Positions 22,989 to 30,860 of a stretch of DNA of 37,647 nucleotides are shown piece after piece. Each line of letters begins with the position of its first letter. Positions within the stretch are counted from its first letter, which is position 1. The stretch lies in assembly GCA_038257155.1 (NCBI GenBank), contig JBBSJP010000048.1:1-37647 (forward strand), in the 5' to 3' direction. The DNA comes from JANJTY01 sp038257155. GTDB lineage: Bacteria > Pseudomonadota > Gammaproteobacteria > Xanthomonadales > Xanthomonadaceae. A model generated the notes under the pieces. It was not told the origin of the DNA and did not search any database. It saw only the letters and a program-made list of their open reading frames with translations. A program made the translations under genes and the position numbers.

Positions 22989-25900
22989 ATGAAGAAAGCC
23001 ATCCGTTCGACCCTGCTCTCCTCGGTCCTGACATTCGCGGCACTGCCGTGCTGGGCAGTGGCCGCCACCATGGAATCCGACCCCGCATTCACTCTCGATC
23101 TGGGTGGACAGCGATTCGACCCGCTGGTGCAGGTGCCTCGATCGGCAGCGACCTCGAATGGCGGATCCACCTTGCGCCTGATCCAGTTCGACGGTCCGAT
23201 CCGGCCTGAATGGCTTGACTCGCTTGCCGCACAGGGAATCCAAGCGCTGCAGTACATCCATCCTTACAGCTATGTCGTGTGGTCTGACGACCAGGCGCTC
23301 ACGCGTGCCGCCACTCTGGCCGGTGTCAGGTGGCGCGGTGACTTCCTGCCCGAGTACAAGGTTCCACCGGCGCAGCGCAGCCTCGACGCCTCACGCCATG
23401 AGGCAATGGTGCTGGTGAGCCGTTACGCGAAGTCGGCCGAGTTTGTCGCTGCTGTGGAGGGACTGGGTGGGGCGATCAAGTCGATCACGCCGATGGGCCG
23501 GCATTTCTCGGTTGCGCACCTCGAACTTGGCGGAGACAGGTTCCTCGAACTGGCAGGATTTCCTGCGGTGTACGCCGTGCAGCAGATCGTCCCGCGTACT
23601 GCGCAGCAGATGCTGCGCGGCGAGATGAGCAACCAGGCGGTGGTTGGCGCCTACGGCGGAGCCCCCAACTACACCATTGTTCCCGGGTTTCTCGATTGGC
23701 TTACCGGCAGTGGCTACGACGGTACGGGCGTGATCGCTGGCATTGTCGACGGAGGCGTTTTTTCCACGCACAACGACCTGTCAACGCAGATGGCCTCGTG
23801 TGTATCGGCCGGTGGCAGCCCGACGTCGTGCGGCGCGGGCCACAGCGATCACGGAACTCACGTAGCGGCCGCTGTCGCTGGCAGCGGATCCAGCGGCGTG
23901 CTCAGCAATGGGTTCCTGCGCGGGCTTGGCGTTGCCCCGGGAGCCCAGGTGATCTCGCAGCGTTACGAGCCATTCCTCAGCGATGCCGGCCCCGGCGGCA
24001 TGCTGGCCAGCGGCATGCTGACCATCTTCAGGGAATCGGCGCTGAGCAATGCCGTCATCGCCAACAATTCCTGGGGACCCACCGGCACGCCGCAGGGCTA
24101 TGACATTCCGACCCAGCAGATCGACATCATCGCCCGCGATGCGCTGCCTGCGGTTGCAGGCCAGCAACCGGTCATTCCGGTGTGGTCGATCATGAATGGC
24201 GGCGGTGATGGGAACGGCGCGTGCGCGCCTGCGTCGGTGGGTTCACCAGACGAGGCCAAGAACCTGTTCGCGGTCGGCTCCACCACCCTGCAAAGTGGTG
24301 CGGGCGCGCAGCAAAGCGGCATCTTCAATGTCTCGTCAAACTCCGCGCACGGCAACGCGTGTGACGGCCGACGCATCCCGCACATCGTCGCGCCAGGCTG
24401 CTCCACTGACAGCGCCACCAACAGCGGTGCAAACGCGTTCACACTGATGTGCGGCACGTCGATGGCCTCACCGGTGGTGACGGGCGCCGCATCCCTGTTC
24501 ATCGAGAAGTATCGCGACCAGAACGCCGGCGCCACGCCCAGCCCGGCGCTGGTCAAGGCCGCATTCACCGCCGTGGCCGCCGACCTCGAAGGATTCAACA
24601 ACGCCGACAGTGGGGTCATGGGGCATCGCCCGGATCGCTTCCAGGGATACGGCCGGCTCGACCTCGATGCCGTGATCAACCCGTCAGTGCCGGTGATGCT
24701 GATCGACCAGTCGGAAGTGTTTTCGGCAACCGGGCAGAGCTTCAGCCTGCCGATTGCCGCTGCCCAACCTGGCCAGCCCATTCAGATCATGCTGGCCTGG
24801 ACCGACGCTCCCGGCCACGGCCTGGGCGGCACGACACCGGCCTGGGTCAATGACCTTGACCTGTCAGTCACTGCCGGCAGTGACACCTACCTGGGCAATG
24901 TCGTGGGGACCGACGGCTGGTCCGCGAGCGGCGGCACTGCCGATCCACGCAACAATCTGGAGGGCGTGTTCCTCAACCCGAGCCAGCATGGCGGCTTCGT
25001 CACGCTCTCGGTCGAGGCCGTCAACATCGCCGCCGACGCGCTCAATCCCCACGCACCGGGAAGTCCCGCGCAGGACTTTGCCCTAGCCTGTTACAACTGC
25101 GTGATGGGTGAGGGTTTTGGCCTCACTGTCGAGCCTGGCTCCGCGCAGGTCTGTGCCCCGGACAACGCCACCAGCACGGTCTCGGTGGCGGCCTTCGGAA
25201 GCTTCGCAGGCGCGGTGGCGTTGACGGCTTCAGACTTGCCGGTGGGACTCACAGCGCAGTTCGATCCATCCATCGTTGATCCAGCCCCGGGGACCAGCAG
25301 CCTCACGCTGAGCGATACCGACCAGGTTGCGTCCGGCACCTATTCGATCCTGATCCATGGCGAGAGCGTCGGCGAGACACCGCGCACTGCCGGGTTTGAT
25401 CTGAGCATCGCGGCGACCCTGCCGTCTGCCCCGCTTCCCGTCTTCCCGGCAGACGCCGCAACCATGGTGCCGACTGCGCCGACCCTGGAATGGACTGCCG
25501 CGCCCGGCGCTACCGGCTATCTGGTCGAGGTTGCGACCGATCAGGCGTTCAACGATCTCGTGTTCAGTACCACGACGCAGGCCACCCAGGCGACCGTCTC
25601 GCCCCTGCTGTCAACCAGCACGCGCTACTGGTGGCGGGTGACCGCGAACAATGCCTGCGGAACGGAAGCGTCGGTTGTCCAGCGCTTCACCACCGAGGCA
25701 GCGCCAGGTGACTGCCCGCTGGACTCCACCGCTTTGGGGCTATTCGAGGCCGACTTCGGTGCCGGGCTGGGCGACTTCTCCACGGCGGGAAGCACAGGCG
25801 CACAGACCTGGGGCATCTCCTCGGCACGGCCCAGCCCGATCTCGGGTGGCAATGCCGCATTCGCCGCCAACCTCGGCACCGTCAGCGACCAGCACTTGAC

Positions 25901-27062
25901 CTCATCGACCATCGCCCTGCCGACCGGCCAGCAACCGCTTACCCTGAAATTCCAGAACTGGCGTGAGATCGAACAAAACGACAGCGCCTGCTGGGATGGC
26001 GGCATCCTTGAGATCGCCGTTGACGGCGGTGCGTTCACGCAGGTTCCCGGTTCGCTGCTGCTGAACGACCCGTACCTGGGAACAGTCGACTCCGGATATC
26101 AGAATCCGCTTGCCGGTCTCAGCGCCTGGTGCAATGTTCCGCCACGCGCGTGGGCGGATACGCTGGTTGACCTCTCGAACTACGCGGGCGGTTCGGTGCA
26201 GCTTCGCTGGCGCCTGGGCACAGACAGCCTTGTGTCGGAAGAAGGTTGGTATATCGACGATATCCGCATGCAGTCGTGCGTTGCTTCGGTGCAGGCCGAC
26301 CTTGCGATCGAGAAATCCGTCAACGCCGACGTGGCCGTGATCGGCACGGACGTGAGCTTCACACTGACCGCCAGGAACTTCGGATCCAGCGACGCCACCG
26401 AGGTCGTGGTCGATGATCTGCTGCCCTCTGGCTACACCTTCGTCGCGGCGATGGCGAGCACCGGCAGCTACGACGATGCAAGCGGTGCATGGACGATCGG
26501 CGAGCTCGCCGACGGCGCAAGCGCGACGCTCGAGATCACCGCCACGGTCCTTGCCAGCGGCATGCACCTCAACTCTGCATCGATCAGCGGCGCCGAGAAC
26601 GATTCCTTCCTGCTCAACAACACCGACAGCATCAGCGTTACCGCCATCGAGCCGCCGACTTCCGATCTTTCGATCAGCATGCAAGTCGATGCCACTGGCG
26701 GCGGCGTCGGTGAGGCAGTGACGTTCACCCTCACCGCGCTCAATGCCGGCCCGTCCGCCGCGACGGGCGTGGTCGCTACCGACCTGCTGCCCGATGGCTA
26801 CGCGTTCTCAGGCTCCGTGGCGAGTAGCGGCAGCTATGACGGGGTGACCGGCGAGTGGACTATCGGCGGAATGGCTGTCGACGCAAGCGAGACCTTGACG
26901 ATCTCGGCGCTCATCCTGATGGAAGGTTCGTACGAAAATTCGGCAACGATCGAAGGCACCGAGCCCGATCCGCAAGCCGGCAACAACAGCGCCAGCGCGT
27001 CCGCCGATCCGGTCATCGTCCTCGAGATCTTCGCCACCGGCTTCGAGGCTCCTGCTCCCTGA
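22989..27062 (+). CDS. Secreted subtilisin-like serine protease (S8) with DUF11 repeats and GFE tail
   Basis: The product is 1357 residues. The ATG at 22989 begins the signal peptide MKKAIRSTLLSSVLTFAALPCWAVA; a TTG five codons earlier is less likely. Order: propeptide-like region (to ~240); S8 catalytic domain with Asp254 (GIVDGGV), His288 (DHGTHVA) and Ser491 (GTSMASP); a KP-43-like C-terminal beta-sandwich (about 568-703, with LAWTDAPG and VNDLDLSV); an Ig-like segment (~705-805); an FN3-like segment (~815-905, WTAAPGATGYLVEVA); a jelly-roll-like module (~915-1098); two DUF11 repeats (~1101-1218 and ~1223-1337); and tail IFATGFE at 1347-1353. All catalytic residues are present, so it is probably active outside the cell. 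The tail is shared with the repeat protein at 1861-4083. Confidence 0.93.
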   Translation: MKKAIRSTLLSSVLTFAALPCWAVAATMESDPAFTLDLGGQRFDPLVQVPRSAATSNGGSTLRLIQFDGPIRPEWLDSLAAQGIQALQYIHPYSYVVWSDDQALTRAATLAGVRWRGDFLPEYKVPPAQRSLDASRHEAMVLVSRYAKSAEFVAAVEGLGGAIKSITPMGRHFSVAHLELGGDRFLELAGFPAVYAVQQIVPRTAQQMLRGEMSNQAVVGAYGGAPNYTIVPGFLDWLTGSGYDGTGVIAGIVDGGVFSTHNDLSTQMASCVSAGGSPTSCGAGHSDHGTHVAAAVAGSGSSGVLSNGFLRGLGVAPGAQVISQRYEPFLSDAGPGGMLASGMLTIFRESALSNAVIANNSWGPTGTPQGYDIPTQQIDIIARDALPAVAGQQPVIPVWSIMNGGGDGNGACAPASVGSPDEAKNLFAVGSTTLQSGAGAQQSGIFNVSSNSAHGNACDGRRIPHIVAPGCSTDSATNSGANAFTLMCGTSMASPVVTGAASLFIEKYRDQNAGATPSPALVKAAFTAVAADLEGFNNADSGVMGHRPDRFQGYGRLDLDAVINPSVPVMLIDQSEVFSATGQSFSLPIAAAQPGQPIQIMLAWTDAPGHGLGGTTPAWVNDLDLSVTAGSDTYLGNVVGTDGWSASGGTADPRNNLEGVFLNPSQHGGFVTLSVEAVNIAADALNPHAPGSPAQDFALACYNCVMGEGFGLTVEPGSAQVCAPDNATSTVSVAAFGSFAGAVALTASDLPVGLTAQFDPSIVDPAPGTSSLTLSDTDQVASGTYSILIHGESVGETPRTAGFDLSIAATLPSAPLPVFPADAATMVPTAPTLEWTAAPGATGYLVEVATDQAFNDLVFSTTTQATQATVSPLLSTSTRYWWRVTANNACGTEASVVQRFTTEAAPGDCPLDSTALGLFEADFGAGLGDFSTAGSTGAQTWGISSARPSPISGGNAAFAANLGTVSDQHLTSSTIALPTGQQPLTLKFQNWREIEQNDSACWDGGILEIAVDGGAFTQVPGSLLLNDPYLGTVDSGYQNPLAGLSAWCNVPPRAWADTLVDLSNYAGGSVQLRWRLGTDSLVSEEGWYIDDIRMQSCVASVQADLAIEKSVNADVAVIGTDVSFTLTARNFGSSDATEVVVDDLLPSGYTFVAAMASTGSYDDASGAWTIGELADGASATLEITATVLASGMHLNSASISGAENDSFLLNNTDSISVTAIEPPTSDLSISMQVDATGGGVGEAVTFTLTALNAGPSAATGVVATDLLPDGYAFSGSVASSGSYDGVTGEWTIGGMAVDASETLTISALILMEGSYENSATIEGTEPDPQAGNNSASASADPVIVLEIFATGFEAPAP

Positions 27063-27069
27063 TCCACTG

Positions 27070-27103
27070 CGACGCCGGGCGGCGCGGTCGCCGCCCGGCG
27101 TCG
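27070..27103 (+). terminator. Strong hairpin terminator after the protease gene
   Basis: A perfect 15-base-pair stem (CGACGCCGGGCGGCG at 27070-27084 with its complement at 27089-27103) closes a 4-base loop CGGT, seven bases after the protease stop codon. Only a short, interrupted T run follows (TTCAAAC). Stem strength and placement support transcription termination for the protease; it would also insulate the ompW promoter downstream. Confidence 0.75.
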
Positions 27104-27189
27104 TTCAAACACTGTTGGTGGCAAGAGCCGGGCATCGGGTCGCTCAATGCTGCGGCATCGGCGTGCATGCGGTCGCTCGATGGAGGGAG

Positions 27190-27203
27190 TTGACCCATAT
27201 CAA
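27190..27203 (+). promoter_or_regulatory. FNR/Anr-type box upstream of ompW
   Basis: TTGACCCATATCAA matches the FNR/Anr consensus TTGAT-N4-ATCAA at nine of ten defined positions. Its centre is at 27196.5. A -10-like CACAAT lies at 27226-27231, which would place the transcription start near 27238 and the box at -41.5, the classic class II activator position. OmpW-family genes (ompW, oprG) are known to be oxygen-responsive through FNR or Anr in other gammaproteobacteria. Activation here is inferred. Confidence 0.65.
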
Positions 27204-27299
27204 AACGTGCCTCGAGCAAGGTGCTCACAATGGGATTGTGCAAGCGACGCTGCCAATCAGCGGTCCACTTGAAAGCACTTCCCCAAAGAGAGCATCTCC

Positions 27300-27911
27300 A
27301 TGAAACTCGCTACCCTTGCAACCCGCAGCGCCCTGCTGGCGCTGGCGTTCGCTGCCCCCGTGCAGGCGGAAGACTGGTTCATCCGCGCCGGTCTTTCCCA
27401 TGTCGCCCCGAAATCCGACAACGGCAGCCTGGCGGGGGGCGCCCTGTCGGCCGATATCGACGCCAAGTCCGGTATCGGCCTGGTCATCGGACGTCGCCTA
27501 AACCCCAATCTCAGCATCGAACTGTTGGCCGCCACGCCGTTTGAACACAGCGTCGCGCTGAACGGTAGCGACGCACTCGACTTCAAGCACCTGCCTCCGA
27601 CCCTCAGCCTGGTGTACGGATTTGCCCCGGAATCGCGCGTCAACCCCTTTGTCGGCGCCGGCGTCAACTACACCTGGACGTTCGGTGAGCGCGAGTACGG
27701 CCCTTTGGGTGGCACCGAAGTCAAGCTGGGCAACTCCTGGGGACTGGCAGCGCAGGCTGGTCTGGCATTCGAAGTGAACGAGCGCTGGGACATCGTGCTG
27801 GATGCGCGCTGGATCGACATCAATGCCGATGTGCGTGTCGACGGCGCTGACGTGGGCAAGGTATCGGTGGATCCACTCGTGTTCGGTCTGCACCTGGGCT
27901 ACAACTTCTGA
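27300..27911 (+). CDS. ompW: OmpW family outer-membrane protein
   Basis: The product is 203 residues with a signal peptide ending APVQA. It forms the 8-stranded OmpW beta-barrel: alternating hydrophobic strands, FIRAGLSHVAPKSDNG near the start, LPPTLSLVYGF, NPFVGAGVNYTW, LDARWIDINADV, and a C-terminal strand ending in phenylalanine (LHLGYNF), the outer-membrane assembly signal. OmpW homologues pass small hydrophobic compounds across the outer membrane. AAAGAG sits about 10 bases before the ATG. A near-perfect FNR box about 100 bases upstream points to control by low oxygen. It is transcribed alone, between the terminator after the protease and a weaker hairpin at 27913-27941. Confidence 0.93.
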   Translation: MKLATLATRSALLALAFAAPVQAEDWFIRAGLSHVAPKSDNGSLAGGALSADIDAKSGIGLVIGRRLNPNLSIELLAATPFEHSVALNGSDALDFKHLPPTLSLVYGFAPESRVNPFVGAGVNYTWTFGEREYGPLGGTEVKLGNSWGLAAQAGLAFEVNERWDIVLDARWIDINADVRVDGADVGKVSVDPLVFGLHLGYNF

Positions 27912-27912
27912 G

Positions 27913-27941
27913 CCTCGGCCACTTCGAGGGCCGGGCCGAGG
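27913..27941 (+). terminator. Possible terminator after ompW
   Basis: CCTCGGCC at 27913-27920 pairs perfectly with GGCCGAGG at 27934-27941 around a 13-base loop, directly after the ompW stop. There is no T run, so intrinsic termination would be inefficient; it may instead stabilise the message end. Confidence 0.35.
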
Positions 27942-28131
27942 TGCCCGGCTCCGGCAGCCTCTCTCCGCAAAAGCACCCCATTGCCCGCGCGCCCCTGTCC
28001 TCGGCCAGGGGCGCCTGGGCCAAGCCACGATGCTGATAGCGAATTGTCCGTGGCCCGGCATTCGCAACCTCCCGACACGTCTGATGCACATCACTGTCGA
28101 CGCCGCCAACGCAGCTCGCTACTCTGAGCCG

Positions 28132-30084
28132 ATGCGACCTCCCCACACCAGTCTCGACCACCTCGATGCCGCCGTTGACCTCGTCCTGCAGCGCTGTGGC
28201 CAGCATCTGATCGCAGCGGCGCCACTGGGACTGGGCAAGCCGCATCGCCTGCTGAATGCGATCTATCATCGCGTAGCCAACGACTCGAAGCTCTCCCTGC
28301 GACTGTCCACCGCACTGTCGCTGACACCACCCAAACCCTCCAGCGATCTCGAGAAACGCTTTCTCGGGCCCTTTCTGGAACGCCATTTCGGCGCGGATTT
28401 TCCGCCGCTGGCCTATGTGGCCGCGCAGAAGACGGACAGCCTTCCCGCCAATATCCACATCGAAGAGTTCTACCTGCAGTCCGGCGCGCTGCTGAATTCT
28501 TCCGCCAGCCAGCGTCACTACGCGAGCATCAACTACACCCACGTCGCGCGCGCCATGGCCAGCCGCGGTGTGAACCTGCTGGTGCAGATGGTTTCGCGCG
28601 AGCCGGGCGGAGATCGCCTATCGCTGGCCTGCAATCCCGATGTCACCTTCGACCTGATCGATGAGCTGCGAAGACTGGGCAAACCGCGTCCAGTGATCAT
28701 CGCCGAAGTGCACCCGGATCTTCCCTTCCACGGTGGCGATGCGGCGGTCGACGCCAATTTTTTCGATGCCGTGCTTGAGATTCCCGGCCCCGCGCCACAG
28801 CTGTTTGCCCTGCCTCGCCATCCGGTGTCGGATGCCGAGTTCGCCATCGGCCTGCATGCCAGCACCCTGGTGCGCGACGGCGGCACCCTGCAGATTGGCA
28901 TCGGTGCCCTGTCCGATGCCTTGTCGCATGCGCTGGTGCTGCGCCAGACGCGCAACCCGGAGTACCGCCAGCTGATCGACAGCCTGGAGCCGGAACTGTT
29001 TGCATCGGACCTGCACTGCCAGTGGGGTGGCACCGGCGAGTTCGAGACGGGACTGTATGGCGCCAGCGAGATGATCACCGATGGCTTCATGCATCTGGTT
29101 GAAGCCGGGGTCATCAAGCGGCGCGTGGTCGATGACTTTGGCCTGATGCAACGCGTTTTCGATGACGAGGCGAGTGACGACGACCTGCTGCGAATCGAGA
29201 ACGAGGGCCGCTATCTGCACGCCGCCTTCTATGTCGGATCCAAGGATTTCTACCGTTGGCTGCGCGAGGCACCCGCGCAGCGCGAACGCGCCATCGGCAT
29301 GACGCGGGTCTCGCATATCAACGAACTGTATGGCGGGCGCGAGGCGCTGGAACGTCTGCAGCGGCGCGATGCGCGCTTTTTCAACACCTGCATGATGACC
29401 ACGGTGCTGGGTGCTGCGATCTCCGATGGACTGGACGACGGCCGCCTGGTCTCAGGCGTAGGCGGGCAATACAACTTTGTCGCCATGGCACATGCGCTTG
29501 AGGAGGGCCGCTCGATCCTGATGTTTCGCGCCAGTCGCGAAACGCCCAGGGGTGCGCAGACCAGCGTGGTGTTCAACTACGGCCACATCACGATTCCCCG
29601 CCACCTGCGCGACATCGCGATCAGCGAGTACGGCATCGCCGACCTGCGTGATCGGTCGGATGAGGAATGCATCATCGCGATGCTTTCGATCTGCGATGCA
29701 CGCTTCATCGACACGCTGGCAGCGCAGGCCAAGGCATCCGGAAAACTGGCCGCAGACTTTGTCGTACCACGCGCCTGGCGCAACAACACGCCGGAGCGAC
29801 TGAGCGCCCGACTGGTACCTTACCGACAGATGGGCCTGCTGCCGGATTACCCACTGGGCAGCGACTTCGATCCCAGTGAACAACGTCTGGTGCGCGCCCT
29901 GCAGTGGCTACGCGCCAACACCGCCACCCGCGGCGCCAAGCTGCGCACCATCATTGCGGCGTTGCGCAGTCCCAAATCGGCGGATCTGGAAGCCCTGCAG
30001 CGTATGGACCTCAGCGCGCCGGCCGGTATCAAGCAGCGTCTGCTGGCTGCGCTGGTTTCGCTGGGATTGCGCAACTCCGCGTAA
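28132..30084 (+). CDS. Acetyl-CoA hydrolase/CoA-transferase family protein
   Basis: The product is about 650 residues from the ATG at 28132, which gives the usual family N-terminus (LDAAVDLVLQRCGQHLIAAAPLGLGKPHRLLNA). In-frame ATGs at 28084 and 28030 are possible, and none has a clear ribosome-binding site. The C-terminal half is the acetyl-CoA hydrolase/transferase C-terminal domain: GASEMITDGFMHL, where Glu313 matches the glutamate that forms the CoA thioester in this family; the glycine loop GVGGQYNF; and FNYGHITIPRHLRDIAISEYGIADLR. It should move CoA between acids or hydrolyse acyl-CoA in the cytoplasm. The ~130-residue stretch before the family core is longer than in short members such as succinyl-CoA:acetate transferases. 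Substrate unknown; no pathway partner is adjacent. Confidence 0.88.
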   Translation: MRPPHTSLDHLDAAVDLVLQRCGQHLIAAAPLGLGKPHRLLNAIYHRVANDSKLSLRLSTALSLTPPKPSSDLEKRFLGPFLERHFGADFPPLAYVAAQKTDSLPANIHIEEFYLQSGALLNSSASQRHYASINYTHVARAMASRGVNLLVQMVSREPGGDRLSLACNPDVTFDLIDELRRLGKPRPVIIAEVHPDLPFHGGDAAVDANFFDAVLEIPGPAPQLFALPRHPVSDAEFAIGLHASTLVRDGGTLQIGIGALSDALSHALVLRQTRNPEYRQLIDSLEPELFASDLHCQWGGTGEFETGLYGASEMITDGFMHLVEAGVIKRRVVDDFGLMQRVFDDEASDDDLLRIENEGRYLHAAFYVGSKDFYRWLREAPAQRERAIGMTRVSHINELYGGREALERLQRRDARFFNTCMMTTVLGAAISDGLDDGRLVSGVGGQYNFVAMAHALEEGRSILMFRASRETPRGAQTSVVFNYGHITIPRHLRDIAISEYGIADLRDRSDEECIIAMLSICDARFIDTLAAQAKASGKLAADFVVPRAWRNNTPERLSARLVPYRQMGLLPDYPLGSDFDPSEQRLVRALQWLRANTATRGAKLRTIIAALRSPKSADLEALQRMDLSAPAGIKQRLLAALVSLGLRNSA

Positions 30085-30104
30085 CGGGCTTTCCACCCGT
30101 TTTC
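30083..30104 (+). terminator. Weak terminator overlapping the CoA-transferase stop
   Basis: AACGGG at 30083-30088 pairs with CCCGTT at 30096-30101 around a 7-base loop, followed by TTC (four Ts in a row including two of the stem). The left arm begins inside the TAA stop codon at 30082-30084. The stem is short, so the call is tentative. Confidence 0.4.
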
Positions 30105-30292
30105 GCGGACCGCGCAGCCGGCGTTGACAGCCGCCGCTTTGGCGAAGCCTGAATGAATTCAAAACCATCTGACGGTCGGCCAGTCGGGAGTGACCAGCGG
30201 TCTATGCTCGCGGGCTGCGACAGGCGTAATGTTGAGTTACCGGCCCACAAGCCGTGCAGCCGGCCCCTCTTCACTCTACGAGGAGTTTCGCC

Positions 30293-30532
30293 ATGAGCCG
30301 CAGCATCCTGCAACTTGCCTTGGCCTGCCTGTTGTTGAGCGCATTAGCCGCCTGTGCCACCAGCGGAGGCAGCACCGCATCCAGCTCGGACAAGCGCCTG
30401 CAACCTGCCCAGCACAGGGTCGATACAGAAAGAGTGGCCATGATTGAGCGCGCAGCCCGGGCGCGTGGCGTTGACGTGCACTGGGTCAACCCGCCACGCA
30501 AGCTTGTGCAAAACGGGTCCGGATCGCGCTAG
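30293..30532 (+). CDS. Small lipoprotein of unknown function
   Basis: The product is 79 residues. The ATG at 30293 has AGGAG 7 bases upstream, and a lipoprotein signal follows (LLLSALAAC, then ATSGGS). The mature ~60 residues begin with a Ser/Thr/Gly-rich linker and then a basic, helix-prone segment (RVDTERVAMIERAARARGVDVHWVNPPRKLV). I do not recognise the family. A TTGACA hexamer at 30124-30129 could be a -35, but no good -10 is at the right distance. The convergent transketolase gene ends 328 bases downstream. Confidence 0.75.
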   Translation: MSRSILQLALACLLLSALAACATSGGSTASSSDKRLQPAQHRVDTERVAMIERAARARGVDVHWVNPPRKLVQNGSGSR

Positions 30533-30860
30533 CACCTCACGGGTCGCACCAAGGATCGGTGCTGCTTTGGTGATCAAGCTGGGTGCGTAGATTCGATTGG
30601 ATGAGCTGATCACGTTCACAGAAACTGGCGGCGGTGCTTCCACGCTGCCGCCAGGAAGCCTCACAGTGTCAAACCTACTGCGCCGCCCAACGCCTCGAGG
30701 CGAGGTCGCATGCGCCTCGCCCACAATATCTTGGCGTGCCAGACCAGGTGAGAGCCGGGGAACCAGCGCAACCCTGGACAACATCACCGCGGGGCGCTCA
30801 GCGACGTGGCTTTCCGACTCCAGACGCTCCGGGCTCGGATTCCGGATTCCGGACTGATGT
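30533..30860. other. Intergenic region between convergent lipoprotein and transketolase genes
   Basis: 328 bases with no gene I can support. A short hairpin GCACC-AAGGATC-GGTGC lies at about 30546-30562, just after the lipoprotein stop, and GTGATCA at 30570-30576 is mirrored by TGATCAC at 30607-30613. Neither has a T run or a known function. The remaining sequence shows no repeat or RNA-like structure I can recognise. Confidence 0.45.

Noticed and set aside
27802..28131. Long N-terminal extension of the CoA-transferase frame, overlapping ompW
   Set aside because: The extension overlaps the end of ompW and reads as a shadow (Cys/Trp/Arg-rich); the family sequence begins at about 28132.
30570..30613. 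GTGATCA/TGATCAC inverted repeat as an operator or terminator
   Set aside because: Arms are only 7 bases with a 30-base loop between convergent genes, so chance is a sufficient explanation.
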